From Rotaria sp. Silwood1 (lineage: Eukaryota > Rotifera > Eurotatoria > Philodinida > Philodinidae): a stretch of DNA of 64,000 nucleotides. Shown one piece after another: positions 22,785-35,136 of this stretch. The stretch is from positions 1,007,396 to 1,071,395 of the forward strand of contig CAJNOP010000054.1 of assembly GCA_905250075.1 (NCBI GenBank), given 5' to 3'. The position numbers and the translations under genes were made by a program. The notes under the pieces are model-generated. The model was not told where the DNA came from and did no database searches. It worked only from the letters and a program-made list of their open reading frames with translations. Positions within the stretch are counted from its first letter, which is position 1. Each line of letters opens with the position of its first letter.

Positions 22785-24016
22785 TACTTTGTAAACCGCA
22801 TTAAATTTGAAGACAAATAAATATCGACAACTAAAAGACTTCTAAAAAACTTAAACTTAAACATTCTTTCTTTTCTTATTATGGTCGGAACTCTCTGAGA
22901 CAAATTAGATTTCAATTGAGAACGCTCGCTAACTCTACAACTTGGTAAATTTAACTAGACTTCAATTTAAGTTGAACATAATTTAATATAAATATATAAG
23001 GTTAATTCTTTTATTCTCATATGTTTCGTGTTTTCAAATTTTTAAACCTTTGAAAAACCCTATGTAATTTTGTTTAACCCTCAATATATACGTATATAAA
23101 TAATATACGGTTACAGAGTCCTATGACATGACCTATTGATTTAGAGAAAAGTATATGCTTTACAATAATGTTTTTATTAAATGCGTTATTTCAGATTTTT
23201 CAAACTTCTTTGTATATATTAAACAAGGTTCTAATACTAAAACCCAAATCAAGTGAAGAATTGATGATTTACCCGATTGATTGATTCCCTAGTTTAGCTC
23301 GTTTTCGAATGACCAAGGCAACTTCAATAGAGCGCGTTATTCTATTGTTGAAACAAAACAATTGGTATCCTGTACTGACTCCAATTTATGATAATCTTGC
23401 GATACACTATTGAAAATAGTATACTTGATAAAATTTGCATTGAATATGATGAAAAACTATTGAAGTTTTATCTAAAAACATTCTATAATCAAAAACATAA
23501 TTTTGTTAAAGACACAATTCTTTGTGTACTTCAAATAGTTTTCCTTAAGTCTCAGATATATCTTGTCACATACATAATCGAATTTCTATTATATTTATGA
23601 CATGTAAATCTTCAGCATCATGGGTCATTAACCGAAATAACCGGCAGATTTCTTTTGAACTTTAATATGTTTTTGAATAAAATCAAAAAGAATAGCATAG
23701 TTATTTCACCTGATACTACTAGATAAGAGAAATGAAATACAGGTCTCTTGTTATTTTAATTATTAAAAAAAAAACAGTTTTGCAATTCAAACTTTGCTTT
23801 TAAATCATTTTCTTGAATAGTGTCAATCATTAAAAGAATTGAGTTATTTTTATTATCAGCTGTTCTACATTCATTGGAATATCTTATTACATATATCAAA
23901 TTATTTCAATATAATGTTACTAAATTGTTTGATCTGTTATATATATATAAATATATGATATATAAACATTTAACAAGGTTATCAAAATAAGTAAAAAATG
24001 AAAAGAAAATGAACAA
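22785..24016. other. Intergenic region before the coactosin-like gene
   Basis: AT-rich sequence with no recognised gene. A TATATA/AAATAT-rich patch lies near 23935-23965. The coactosin-like gene ends at 24017 on the minus strand, so its 3' end faces this region. Confidence 0.45.
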
Positions 24017-24603
24017 CTATGAAAATTCGTAAGCTTGTGGTTTGTGTGCACCAGCACATGCTTGTAGTAATGCTATAATATTGTCTTCTGATAATTCTTC
24101 TTGAGAATTAGCATATATCTGAATATGATAACCATTAAAAAATCGTTCAAAATCATGTTTATGCATAGAAGCACGAGCAGCACGTAATGTTGGCTAATTA
24201 AAACGATATTTAATATCATTATTTATAAAAATAAAATACAAAAACATGCTTACCACAGTAACTCCAACATAATTAATATATACAAATTTTGCTCGTTGAC
24301 TTCCAAAATCATCGACTGCTCGAACACGAATAACACCAACATAAATTTGATTATCACGTAGTTTTTTTTTCATTTCATTTAATCCACCCGAGCCTTTGCC
24401 ACAAAGTATAATTTCACCATTGTCACCATAAGTTAATAAAATCCTATAGAAAATAAAATAAAACAAAAACAAAGACATTTATTTAAGAAACTAATAAATT
24501 TCAATTCATACCAATTAGTTTCTGCTGAATCATTTCGAACATCTTGCCAAGCTTTTTGAATATCTTCATTACTTAAATCAATTATCCGTTTTAATGCAGC
24601 CAT
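24017..24603 (-). CDS. COTL1: Coactosin-like actin-binding protein (ADF-H domain)
   Basis: Coactosin binds F-actin through a single ADF-homology domain. Exons on the minus strand are 24603-24512, 24443-24254 and 24193-24017; introns are 60-68 bp and phases match (152 aa, close to the ~142 of human coactosin-like protein). It begins MAALKRIIDLSNEDIQKAW and continues ILLTYGDNGEIILCGKGSGG, YVGVIRVRAVDDFGSQRAKF, VYINYVGVTV and LRAARASMHKHDFERFFNGY. The ADF-H core and the F-V-Y-I-N-Y-V-G strand are plain. The tail is ACAGAHKPQAYEFS. A drebrin-like or other single ADF-H protein is the only real alternative. An acceptor-like TTTTTTACAAG/CACAG lies within 20 bases of the start. Confidence 0.85.
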
Positions 24604-25944
24604 AAAAACCTGTGCTTGTAAAAAAGTGCCAGTGCTGTTTCTTCTAGTTGCATTGATGAATCATACAGTTAAACGAAGGAAAAAAGGATAGAGAATAATT
24701 GGTGCGCATTGCCTTACATCCAAAATAGATAACCTTTGTCGTCTCCTTATTTAGCTTACGATGGTTGTCTGCTACAGTATAAGAAAGAAAAAGAGAATAG
24801 AAAATAGTAGCAAACACTCAACAGACTATGATTGATATTGTTGCAAATGATAATGAAGCGTGTAATATTATTCATCTTGCTTTGATGATGATAACTGTCA
24901 TGAACTGCTTGTATATTTCTCTTGAATATTGAATAAAAGAAAGAATACGAATTATAGGAAAAAATGCAATTGAATTCACACAAAAAACTAATTTTCATTC
25001 CATTCTTTTACTCCATAAATATTTACTGCATTCATGCAAAAAGCACTCTTGAAAAAAAAAACTCTTCCTCGAACTCATCTGAATCACGGATATCGAACAA
25101 TTTTCATTACCTACAAATTATTCCCTTTTTCAACTTTCAAACATTTTTTAGTTTGAGACACACGTATGAGCTCAGAACAACAATATCTTTTTGACAATAT
25201 TAACAAGTCAGTGTTGCCTGAAAAAATAACTCATACATGAATCGAATAGTTAATTAGGTACTGTCTCAATAAGGAAAGGTTTTCTATATCACATCAAACA
25301 GCCATTTGACAGGCTGTTGAAAGGCAGTAATATTCTTGCTTTAATGATACATCAATAATACAGCATCAAATATACTGACAGTATGATCAACTGACGGTCT
25401 TTATCTCGTTCCATACAACAAAGTTTGTATAATGACGAACAATAGTTTCAAGTAATAATATTTTTGAGTTTTCTTCTTGCAGATAATAACTAGAAAGAGT
25501 CTGAAATAAAAACATTTGAGTAATTGAAAAAATATTCTATCAGGCTTGGTGATTCTAGAAACTACAATAAAACTGCTTGGATGATGATGGCTGAAAAGCC
25601 AAGATCTCCGAACCAGTTTTCTGGCATCTATTTGAAACTTTTTAGAAAAATTTCACTGTGTTCAACAATTTGAGGTCTTCCATAAATTGAATGTAATTCA
25701 ATGAGAACCGACATATTTCATTTTGCTCTATCAAATAAAACGATTTTCCAAAATTTGCTTATAGATGCTAGAAAACAATGATAATTTCAAATTATGAATG
25801 TATACAATTAAAGAAATGTGGTAAATAGACTAATGATGAGATAAACTTGTTTGTCGGTATGTTAGTAATGAAATTCAAGTTTTACAGTTTACATGGACTT
25901 TTTTTATTCGATATATTTTTGCTTCACAAAATACACAAATCTTG
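24604..25944. other. Intergenic region containing one copy of repeat family B
   Basis: This lies between the coactosin-like gene start and the GTPBP6 3' end, both on the minus strand. No gene was recognised; small open frames at 24756-25194 have no features. The segment 25445-25790 is related to 58930-59470 in the ARMC5-like intron. Confidence 0.5.
25445..25790. repeat. Dispersed repeat family B, copy 1
   Basis: It shares TTTTTGAGTTTTCTTCT, AATAAAACTGCTTGGATGA, CCAGTTTTCTGGCATCTATT and TCATTTTGCTCTATCAAA with the inverted-repeat element at 58930-59470. Here one arm and the centre are recognisable and the second arm is truncated. There is no coding capacity. Confidence 0.6.
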
Positions 25945-27821
25945 TTATGAATCATTCGATATTTGATATTTTGAAGCACCACTATAGCGAGCTTGAAATT
26001 TAGCATAAGCAGCTTTTGAAAAAAGACATTTTAAACGTATAAATTGTGGATCGTGTTCATCCACCGTCATATTTTCAATTGTACATATATCACCATTAAC
26101 AAGTACTTGATAAAGTTGTCCTCCTTGTAATACACGATATTCACATGTAACACGATCACTTGCAATCATAAGTTTCTTTTGTAATACATCAAGAAGTTGA
26201 TCAAGACCTTGACCAGTTTTACATGAAATATATAATCTATTATTATTTTCGATATTGCTGTCTGATATTGATTTTTGTAAAATTACTTTTTCTTCTTCTT
26301 CTTCTTCTTCTTGTACTTCTTCATCATCATTATTATCTTGTTCATCAATTTGTTGATCATCGGATGTTTGTTGATTTAATAAATCATATTTATTAAAAAC
26401 AGTTATCATCGATTCAAGTTTTGATGAAGGAATATCAAGTTCACGTAAAGTTTGTATCACTGTTTTATGTTGTACAACATAATCAGGATGACTAATATCA
26501 CAAACATGAATTATTAAATGAGCATCTATAGCATCATTCAATGTTGCACGAAAAGCTTCAATTAATGTTGTTGGAATATCAGCTATATGAATAGTAAAAA
26601 ATTGTTAATCGATTAAGTAAATCAATGATTATTTACCAATAAAACCAACTGTATCCACATAAAGGACATTTAATGCATTTGGTAAAATACCAGCATGTGT
26701 CGTTACATCTATTCAAGAAGAAAAAAAATTAACTAATTTGAAAAATACAACTATCTCAGTAGTTTTGTCATCTTTTCCTATTTGTATGCCCATGTTGTAC
26801 ATTTATTCGCTCTATCGTTGATATATGGGTGGTGTCAATCACATGGGTGTTATTATTCTATCGTGCTACTGTTTGGTTATCATTTGGCATACCTAATGTA
26901 GCAAATAATTGATTTTTTGGTTGTAATGAAGCATCTTTTGTTAATGCTTTGATTAATGATGTTTTTCCAGCATTTGTATATCCAACGACAGCAACAGTTG
27001 GTATATCAATAGATAGACGACGTCTTTTTAATAATTTTCTATGTTGTTCAAGTTTAGCTACTTCAGCACGAAGATTTCGTTCACGATCCTTTGAAATTTT
27101 AATAATAAAGATTTCTTCATTATCTTTACTGTATTTCTTACTTTAAATAATTCAGAATCATTTTTACGATATCGTAATAATGGAATTTCAGCTAGAGCAA
27201 CTTGTAATTTAGCTGCACCACTTTGTGCATGATTTTTAAAGATCTATGCATAAAAGGTTTCTTTTAAAATGTTTAGTTTTAAGAAAATTGATTAAAAAAA
27301 AAAACTTCTACTTGAAGCACAATTGAATATCGATCATAAACAGGTACACGAAATTTTTCTGTAAGTCCATCTATTTGTACAAGTGAAAGACGATCAATAG
27401 AAACAAAAACAGCTGTTGCGTGACATTCGTGAATTTCATTTGTTATTTTTTCAATATTCCCTTTACCATATAAATAACGTTGCGAACCACTTGATTTTAA
27501 TGTATATATTCCATGACCAACGACACGCCATTTATTTAATGTTTCAATAAGTGATATTGATTCAGATAATTGTAATTGAGCAGTTGTTGATTGACGACCA
27601 CGAGCTTTAAATTTCATTGATGGTTGAATTATATAAACACGGTGACCAGCAGAACGTATATGAAGTAATGCAGATGACATTGAAGTAAATTCATTATCAT
27701 TAATAAGACTTTGTATATGACGATCAATAAATTCTTTTGTATATAAACGAGATGTATAAGAAAATGTTCGCATAGAAGATTTTATGAAAGATAAATGTTT
27801 AAAAAATTTTTTGAATAGCAT
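25945..27821 (-). CDS. GTPBP6: GTPBP6/HflX-type GTPase, probably mitochondrial
   Basis: HflX-family GTPases split or recycle ribosomes; human GTPBP6 acts on the mitoribosome. Exons on the minus strand are 27821-27312, 27243-27142, 27088-26893, 26708-26637 and 26582-25945, all in phase (505 aa; human ~516). I start at ATG 27821, which gives a basic presequence-like N-terminus (MLFKKFFKHLSFIKSSMRTF); the frame extends a little upstream only through a TTG. The HflX N-terminal domain includes LYGKGNIEKI and VFVSIDRLSLVQ. The linker has HAQSGAAKLQVALAEIPLL. The G domain has G1 GYTNAGKTS, a G3 DTVGFI and a G4-like FNKYD. An acidic E/D/Q insert (residues ~360-385) splits the G domain between G4 and the SCKTGQGLDQLL (G5) segment. 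Confidence 0.92.
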
Positions 27822-27845
27822 TTTATATTTAATCTGCAATTTTAT
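27822..27845 (-). promoter_or_regulatory. Candidate trans-splice acceptor of GTPBP6
   Basis: On the minus strand AAAATTGCAG ends at 27834, twelve bases before ATG 27821, with no visible upstream donor partner. The site supports the ATG at 27821 over the TTG at 27839, which would lie upstream of the leader junction. Confidence 0.45.
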
Positions 27846-29472
27846 TTTCTTGAAATGAGTTTATGTTCAATAAATAGAGTTGTACTTTTCTTTTTTTTAT
27901 TATTTTAAACAAAATATTAACAATCATCTATGTGATAGTCAAAACACTTTAGTTTTGAAACTAAATGAGTAATTACATTGATATAACTGTTATTGAATAT
28001 GTTTGGTATAATAACATTGAATAGCATAAAAATCATTTTGAGGTTTTTTTGAAACATAAACTGTATATAAATGTAGATCATTATATATAGTACTGTATCT
28101 CGATTAATTAATCGGCATCGTATCAAGTACATAGTTCCAGTTAATGGATAAAAGAAACTTTATCTTCATATGAGGTTCAGTTACACTAATATATCGATTT
28201 TGCAGAACTATCAGTTGTCTAATGATAGAGAGTATAAAAAATTCTTTATTTAGAAACAAAAACCAATGAAACTCACACATATCTCAGAAGTGAATCATTA
28301 GCATCCTAAACTATGAAACTAGGATACAATGAGTGTCTGTATATTACAGAATGAAATTGATCAATGTGCCTTGATAAAGTCAGGTTATCACATATTTTAG
28401 AATTACATAGTCGAAGAAACTTGACTGAACACGATAACCAATGAATGAAATGTTGTTCACTTCATATAGAAATTTATAATACGAACTGATCAAATTATGA
28501 ATCCGTATCTTACATAGGCATGTGATTGAATCTGGTGCATATATCTGCAGTTAGAGCATATATCCTCATCAGTGTTTATTATAGAAATCTGAAACAAAAT
28601 ATCATGATACCTTGTGTTCATACTAGCAATGTGTTACATGTACATCAAAGTCTACAAAGTCAAAGCTTTTTAAAGTAATGTATTAAAAATAAAGAAGAAA
28701 AAGTAGTCGCTTTCCATTTAAAAAAATGCTTATCGTTAATAAGATGAAACACATTTATGTTTTTCTGATATAATCGAAGAGATTCAAAGAATAGTGTTTG
28801 TTTTTTTTTTGTTATATTCATTAACTTCTACTACATAAACTCTACTTTCTGAAATAAGTGCCAAACAGTATGTTTATCAAGGCTAACAGATATTTCTGTG
28901 CATCATGTTTCTACTTGATATATCTACTATAAGAAACATTACTCCATAGGTTATAAATACACAAAATAACAGTAAAAGAGAACGTTATTGACTATAAAGT
29001 ATAACTCCATCACAAGACTAGGAATTTATTCGAAATAGATATTCCACATAATGAAATGAGAAATGTTGTTAGTGAAATTTAAACACATCATCAAATTCAT
29101 TTATAAATTTTATTAGTATCCTAGTATTATGACTATATTTCATATTAAAAAGTCTACGTACAATCATTGGTTCGTCTTGTAACCATCAATATAATCATCT
29201 CATGTAAAATTAAAAACTATTAAGGTGTCGCTATTCAACGTTATTTTATATTTTCTTTATCAGTAAGATCTTTATTAAGATGCTATTATCTGTATTTTTT
29301 TCTGTTTGCTTGATCTTTGGTTTTTCTTGTATCGGTCACAACTAGTCACTTATATGTCTTGTCTTTTTCACCGTTATTATCGATTTTTAAAAGATAATTG
29401 ATATTTATACAGTAGAAAGGTATTCTGGTTGCTGTATGTACTTCATTGCAAGATATATCTTCTAGAAAAAAT
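27846..29472. other. Intergenic region upstream of GTPBP6
   Basis: AT-rich, with no recognisable coding sequence. The only open frame (27917-28132, minus, 71 codons) is featureless. No repeats longer than simple AT tracts were noticed. Confidence 0.4.
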
Positions 29473-30060
29473 ATGAATACACTTTTTCAACAAATTGCTA
29501 TCGAATTGAATCCATCTGAAACAGTTTTTATTACTTAAGCAAAAAATTCAACTTATAACGACCGATATTATCTTCAATGATTTACACCAACAAACTGACA
29601 TTGATTTATATGGTCATGGAACATTAGCTACAGTTCATATTCTTTTTGAGCGAATATTGACTATTTAGAACTTGATTTTCTTATTGGTGTTCTTCAACAG
29701 TATGTAAACGAACGAAATATCTTTTGATTCATCTGATAATAATTTATGATAATATAAAACTAGAACGAAATCTTACTGGAATCGATTTAGATCAAATAAT
29801 AAATCCATTTATACGTGATATTATAATTACAAGTATTTCAACAACAACGGATTTTCTCTGTCGATTTTTTTTCCTTCATATAGTGGTGTTTTTGAAAATT
29901 CAGTTACTGGTAGTGCTCATACAGCATTTGCTACTTATTGATCTCGAATATTAAACTACAAGTCAATTCTTCATGGTTATCAAAAAAGTATTCGAATGAT
30001 CTTTTTTTTCTTCTAGAAGATCAATTAAATTCTTTGAAAAATTAATATAATTTAGAAGAA
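29473..30060 (+). pseudogene. PhzF/PBLD-like (phenazine biosynthesis-like isomerase family) pseudogene
   Basis: Three pieces in different frames match conserved PhzF-family positions: YGHGTLATVHILFER (about 29610-29655, the CGHATLA motif); RDIIITSISTTTDFLCRFFF (about 29812-29872, the strand before the second catalytic segment); and SGVFENSVTGSAHTAFATY (29882-29938, the E-D-P-V-T-G-S-A-H motif). The order and spacing fit the family. The copy is dead: in-frame stops occur at about 29537, 29569 and 29668, frameshifts separate the pieces, and the Trp codon after AFATY is a stop (TGA). It sits between GTPBP6 and the palindromic elements. Confidence 0.75.
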
Positions 30061-31892
30061 GAAAAACAATAAGTCGGATAAATTAGCTTGAGTATATTTT
30101 TCTTTGTAATGATTCGTTCTTTAGTTTATAATACTATATAGACAAGACTAACTGACCGTGAGATTTTATTGGAAATGCTATGCAACATATACTATTTCTA
30201 ACCAAAATTCATATCTTTTCAAGTACAGCCCAGACTACCGTTCGATAGAAACACTATTTCGTTGCATGTTAAATATATGATATTGAAGCATCATCTAGCA
30301 CTTCGACTTTCAAAAGAAGATTAAGTAGAAATCAATCTCATTATTTTCGTTAATAAATTGAAAAGCTCATTCTGTTATACCTAAAAAATAAAATGAATTT
30401 CACTTGTCAACCAACCCAATATACTATTGACTCAATACTTTCGACTATAAATCATATAAATACGATAACCTAAAAATCCTCTAAGTACACTATTTTATAG
30501 CCAAAAAAATCAGTTTGATTCAATCGTAGATTTTCGTAAACTCATACTATGATTCAACTTGATAAAGTATGTGCTAATTTTGATCGTGCTATATTTTCAA
30601 CATAAAGTCCAATAATAATTTGTATGACTGATTTCAGTAGTTATCATATGCTGCTTTTTTGTGAGTGTCAACTGGTTCTGTTCAATAATATACTATGGAA
30701 GATTCATGCTGCACATTATCAAATATGAGAGATTTATTCCCTTCTCTTTAAATAAATTTTGAACTTTTCTAACACATCTTTTTTTTCACTAATTTTCTCT
30801 CTTGAAATAAAACAATGTGCTTTACCGCGAGCTTGACCTTTAGTCTTGAATCGAGACAATAATTATTGAAAAATAGCCAAAAATTAGTCTAATAAGACAG
30901 AGGAAAGACTATAAAAAGTTCAATATCGAATAGTATTCAATACGCTGAAACCACTGTTGGTTACAATAGTCGATTGAGATTCAGAAGCTTTTTACAGCTA
31001 ATCAATGAACAACTCAATATATTTTTGCTATCCTATTTGCTGGTTTTTCAAAAAATTACAAATTGTTAACTCATACGTAATAATATTCGGTATCAGAGGA
31101 ACACACGACGAACATTCTATAAAAATAATGTTTTCTGATGTTTGTTAACTCGATGCCCTTTATCAAATAATATAACGAAATATAATTTATTAATTGATTA
31201 TATTCATGTGATATGCTCTTAGAAAACAAATTCACTTAAATTAATTTGGCACTGTCTATTTGTCGCTTAGAAATCCAGTACATGCTTTACATAAATGAGT
31301 GCGTAATATGCATAAAACTAGTTAATTTTACAGGTTTCTTTAGACGAATGATGAGTTCTATGAATAAGAATTGTCTTTACTTTCATATATAATTCGAATA
31401 TTGATCATTTATATGGAAATATATCATTACAATATCGACAGCATAACCTTTCCATCTTATCATAAAATTAATCATTATAATGCAATGTCAATATCATGCT
31501 ATATGCTCTATACAGTTATACAAACTCGAACATAATCGAAATCATGGACATATATTATTAATGAAAATAAAAATGGAAATTCTCCGTTACAATGAATTAT
31601 TTTTTCGCCATACTAACAACTCATAGACTAGAACGAGAAGTTTTTAAATAAAATATAATTTTTTGCTTGTCAATAAAATAATTCACGTAGATACATAGTG
31701 TTATACATACTATAGAGGGACGAATTGACTAGCGGATACCTGATATAGCTGTGGAATAAATAAAACTCTTAGACGACAACAGACATATGTCAAGTTTTAT
31801 GATTGAATATAGTATTATCAATTGTTTAAAACATTGAAACAGAGATACAAATTAATCGTTCTAAGCTATCAAGTATATGTTTTACTGTCAAA
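30061..31892. other. Non-coding region after the PhzF-like pseudogene
   Basis: About 1.8 kb, AT-rich, stops in all frames. Short pieces read like eroded coding sequence, but none could be assigned to a family. No RNA gene was recognised. Confidence 0.4.
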
Positions 31893-32676
31893 CTACTTAG
31901 GACAATTCAAAAGTTCTGTCGTCGTTATCTTTTTTTTTTTCTTATAGAAAGTTTGAAAAAAAAATTTTTTTATAAATAGATAGAACGTCTTTTGGTCTAT
32001 GTTTCTATGCTATTTGATCATTATTCAGCTAATATCATAATAATAAAATTTCGATAAGAACTGTTTTTATTGAAAACTAGCTGGTGGCATTAGATGTTAA
32101 CGGGTCGGACACTTTTGCATTTCACTTTATTATCACTTAATACGTTGTATTAAAAAAATAAAATACACTACAAGATGCAGCATGAAAAGCTCTATAACTT
32201 ACAAAGAACAATTATAAAAAGATGAGATAGGAAAAAATGAAGTCGTCTTTTATCAAAACAAATTTTTTTTTTGCGCAGCGTCGAAATTTGCACGCTCAGA
32301 GTTTTGTCCATTTTGAAAACAAAAAGTGCAACTATAAAATAAGTGATCTTATGTAATTTGTAGAGCTTTTCACGCTGCATCTTGTGGTATATTTTGCTTT
32401 TTAATACAACATATTAAGTGATGATAAAATGAAATACAAAAGTGCCCCATTTTTTATGCCACACCCGTTATGATCTAATATACCACCAGCTAGCTTTCAA
32501 CAAAAACAGTTCTTATCGAAATTTTATTATTATGATATTAGTTGAATAATGATCAAATAGCATAGAAAAATAGAACGAAAGACGTTCTATCTGTTCATAA
32601 AAAAAGCAAAATTTTTTTAAGCTTTCTATAAGAAAATAAGATAATGACGCCAGAACTTTTGGATAACCCTAAGTAT
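31893..32676. mobile_element. Long fold-back (palindromic) element with a second TA-flanked inverted-repeat element at its centre
   Basis: Almost the whole segment is one imperfect palindrome. The outer ends are TACTTAGG (left) and CCTAAGTA (right), compatible with a TA target and a CTTAGG terminus. The left arm (AAAAGTTCTGTCGTCGTTAT at 31909) is matched by the reverse complement of ATAATGACGCCAGAACTTTT (ending 32660), and arms of about 300 bp can be followed to a centre near 32285. Concentric with it, at 32100-32468, is a TA-flanked unit with ACGGGT termini. There is no transposase frame. Confidence 0.75.
32100..32468. mobile_element. Inner TA-flanked MITE with ACGGGT termini
   Basis: The left end ACGGGTCGGACACTTTTGCA and the inverted right end ACGGGTGTGGCATAAAAAAT are bordered by TA (32098-32099 and 32469-32470). 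The termini resemble those of the element at 34131-35074, so both belong to one family. A related half copy lies in the MTMR10-like intron at about 52540-52735. Confidence 0.7.
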
Positions 32677-33194
32677 TTCACAAATAAATCAATTACAATG
32701 TTTAACATTACAAAAATTAGCTCCCCGTGAAATATCAGCAAATGGAAGAAATTGGTATTTAATGATATCATTAGAAATTCAAGGATTAATTCAAATAAAA
32801 CCATCTCAATCACAAATTATTGAAACTATTTTTCAATCATCATTAAAATATTGTTTTATATTCATGTCGGTTAATTTTAATTATAAAAATGCTGAAGGAA
32901 TAAATCATTTTATTTTATTTCATTTTAATAATACAAATGACAAATTCAGTATTCATATTAGAAATGGAATAGTTGATGTCAAATTTTATTGGCCTGAAAA
33001 TATTGATTCAAAAAAATATTCATATGATTGTACAAGTTAAAACAGAATTAATTTGGAAAGAAATTATAGCTCGTTTAAAAAGTCCAATGGAAGTTCTTGA
33101 AAATGAACAAATTATTATTAAAGATGAAAATCAACAAATTTTCCCAAAAGGTGTTTTGCAATTTATTGAATTTTTACTTATGTTTGGTTCATAG
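32664..33194 (+). other. Unrecognised coding-like fragment with a frameshift
   Basis: The frame from 32664 to 33040 is open and reads LQKLAPREISANGRNWYLM, then EIQGLIQIKPSQSQIIETIF, then FYWPENIDSKKYS. A second frame continues (32973-33194) with ELIWKEIIARLKSPMEVLEN and ends at LMFGS. Together they look like one protein with a frameshift near 33030. The amino-acid composition is more protein-like than the surrounding DNA. I know no family for it. It abuts the palindromic element, so it may be a gene remnant or element-borne sequence. Confidence 0.35.
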
Positions 33195-34130
33195 GCAATT
33201 TTTAGACTTTTTTGAAATAAAAGAAGTTGTCCCATCTATTTGATTATCAATTTTTGAATTGCTCATAATTTACTTTTTCTCAGTTTCTCCTTTTTCCTCC
33301 TCTCAAAATTGGTTATACTAATTGAAATCAACTCGCATGGATATTTTGATAGTTGACATCAACACTTATTTATCCAAAGGATAAATGCAGGATCTCAGCA
33401 CCTAATTATATTCGACGGTATTTTGCCGTAATTTGAGTTCGAAATTTTTTTACTCTGCCATTCAGTAATGCATAACAAATATAACACAAATGACTTCTAC
33501 AGAAAACTTTAATAAAATCTAAAATTCTCATAAGAAACGTTTCTATCTACAGCAACATGTTAGGTGGTATTATACATATAAATTCTTGAGTGTCTTCAAT
33601 GAAATGGTGCTTTATATGTTGTAAATTGTCTTGAACTGTATTACACTTTGAAAATCTTTTAAACACGCGTATTTATAAAAATATTTAAAAACTAGAAATA
33701 TAGATTAATTTATGATCAAGTATAAAGCAAAAGAGAAATTTTCATTTTTTCAAAAAAAATCCGCAACCAAAGAATTAATGTATATAATATAAAAATACTA
33801 TTGAACACCAATATTACTCTAATGAAAATCTCTCTTAAATTTTTACAATAGGACGGGGGACGTTTTGGAGTCAAATTGGCCCAATTAGAAAACACGAGCA
33901 GTTTGGTGTGAAACTTTCAGCAATTGACGAGCTCAGAGTTAGTAGTCACCTCTGAAAGTTTCAGCTCGATCGGCCTTACTTTGATATCCAACTAGGTATA
34001 TCCATTTTGGCTATTTTCTCAATATTGGGAGAGAGAATTATTAGTTTTTCAAAGAGCTTTCGCATGATTCAGTGCCGGATTTATATACCATTAAATAGAA
34101 AATTTAATTCTGAACAAAACTGTATATATA
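33195..34130. other. Intergenic region before the 34.1-kb element
   Basis: AT-rich with no recognised gene. At about 33850-34010 a short imperfect inverted pair (GTGAAACTTTCAGCAATTGA and CTCTGAAAGTTTCAGCTCGA) suggests another small repeat remnant. Confidence 0.4.
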
Positions 34131-35074
34131 ACGGGTGGGGCAAAAGTTTTGCATTTATTTTGTTTTTGATATAACTCACTGATGGAATGTTGTAGAGACT
34201 TGATTGTTCTTTTGCTAGAAAGAGCAAAGTGTCAAGTACAAAAATATATAAAGAATTTGATTGGAAATGTTTTTCGAAGGCTACAATAATCTTAGAACAC
34301 AAAGTTTGGAAAAACTCTTCCACAACTTTGGTCAATTTTTTTTTATCCAAAAATATTTGTTTGAGCTTTTTCATTACCCACTTTCGACGCTTTTGAACAC
34401 CATATATATACAGTTGTTCAGTACAACGAAGGCTTTCATTTGGTATTAAAATAATTGATATAGCATACAAGAGAATGAACAAAAGACAATTTGATTAAAA
34501 AAATTAATTATTCGAATTTGGTTTTGCAGCGCGAAAACAAGTTCTTGTCTGAATATCTCACAGAGAAGTGATGTCCTATTCCAAATAATATCATTTGATA
34601 GAGGACTCAATAAGCTCTCTTTTTCATATAAAATATATAGCTTCTGGCAACCTCTCTTGCGAAATAGAGTTTATTTTTTCGACTGCTATCAACAGTGATG
34701 AAAAGTCGGTGACTCAGACGATATCATAAAAGCCTTCATTTCTTCTGTTATAAAACATGTATAAAATTTCTTTTTTTGCAAAGTAATAGTGCTCTACTCT
34801 TACATTATAAAACTTGGATTAGACGAATAAAAAAGAGAACCTGTCTAATTATAGGAAATTTTTTCTAAGTTCAAAAATGTTGCGGAACAGTTTTCTGGCG
34901 CCTTCTGTTCTAAGATTGCTGTGGTCTTAGAAAAGCATTTCCAATCAAATTCTTTCATATATTTTTTCACTAGACACTTTGCTCTTTCTAACAAAAAAAG
35001 CTGAAGTCTCTACGGCATTGTGTCCCAGAGCTATATCAAAAACAAAACTAATGCAAAACATTTGCCCCACCCGT
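34131..35074. mobile_element. TA-flanked inverted-repeat element, ~944 bp, ACGGGTGGGGCAAA termini
   Basis: The left end ACGGGTGGGGCAAAAGTTTT and the inverted right end ACGGGTGGGGCAAATGTTTT are nearly identical, and similarity continues for about 190 bp (GAAAGAGCAAAGTGTC, AATTTGATTGGAAATG, AATCTTAGAACA). TA lies at both borders (34129-34130 and 35075-35076). The internal open frames (up to 133 codons, minus) have no transposase features. This is a non-autonomous Tc1/mariner-like element. The telomere-like arrays begin about 60 bp beyond its right end. Confidence 0.82.
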
Positions 35075-35136
35075 TAGCTTTGGATAAAAATCAAAAATTG
35101 ATTTCAAAAAGTTTAAACTACCGCCAGGGTGGTGTA

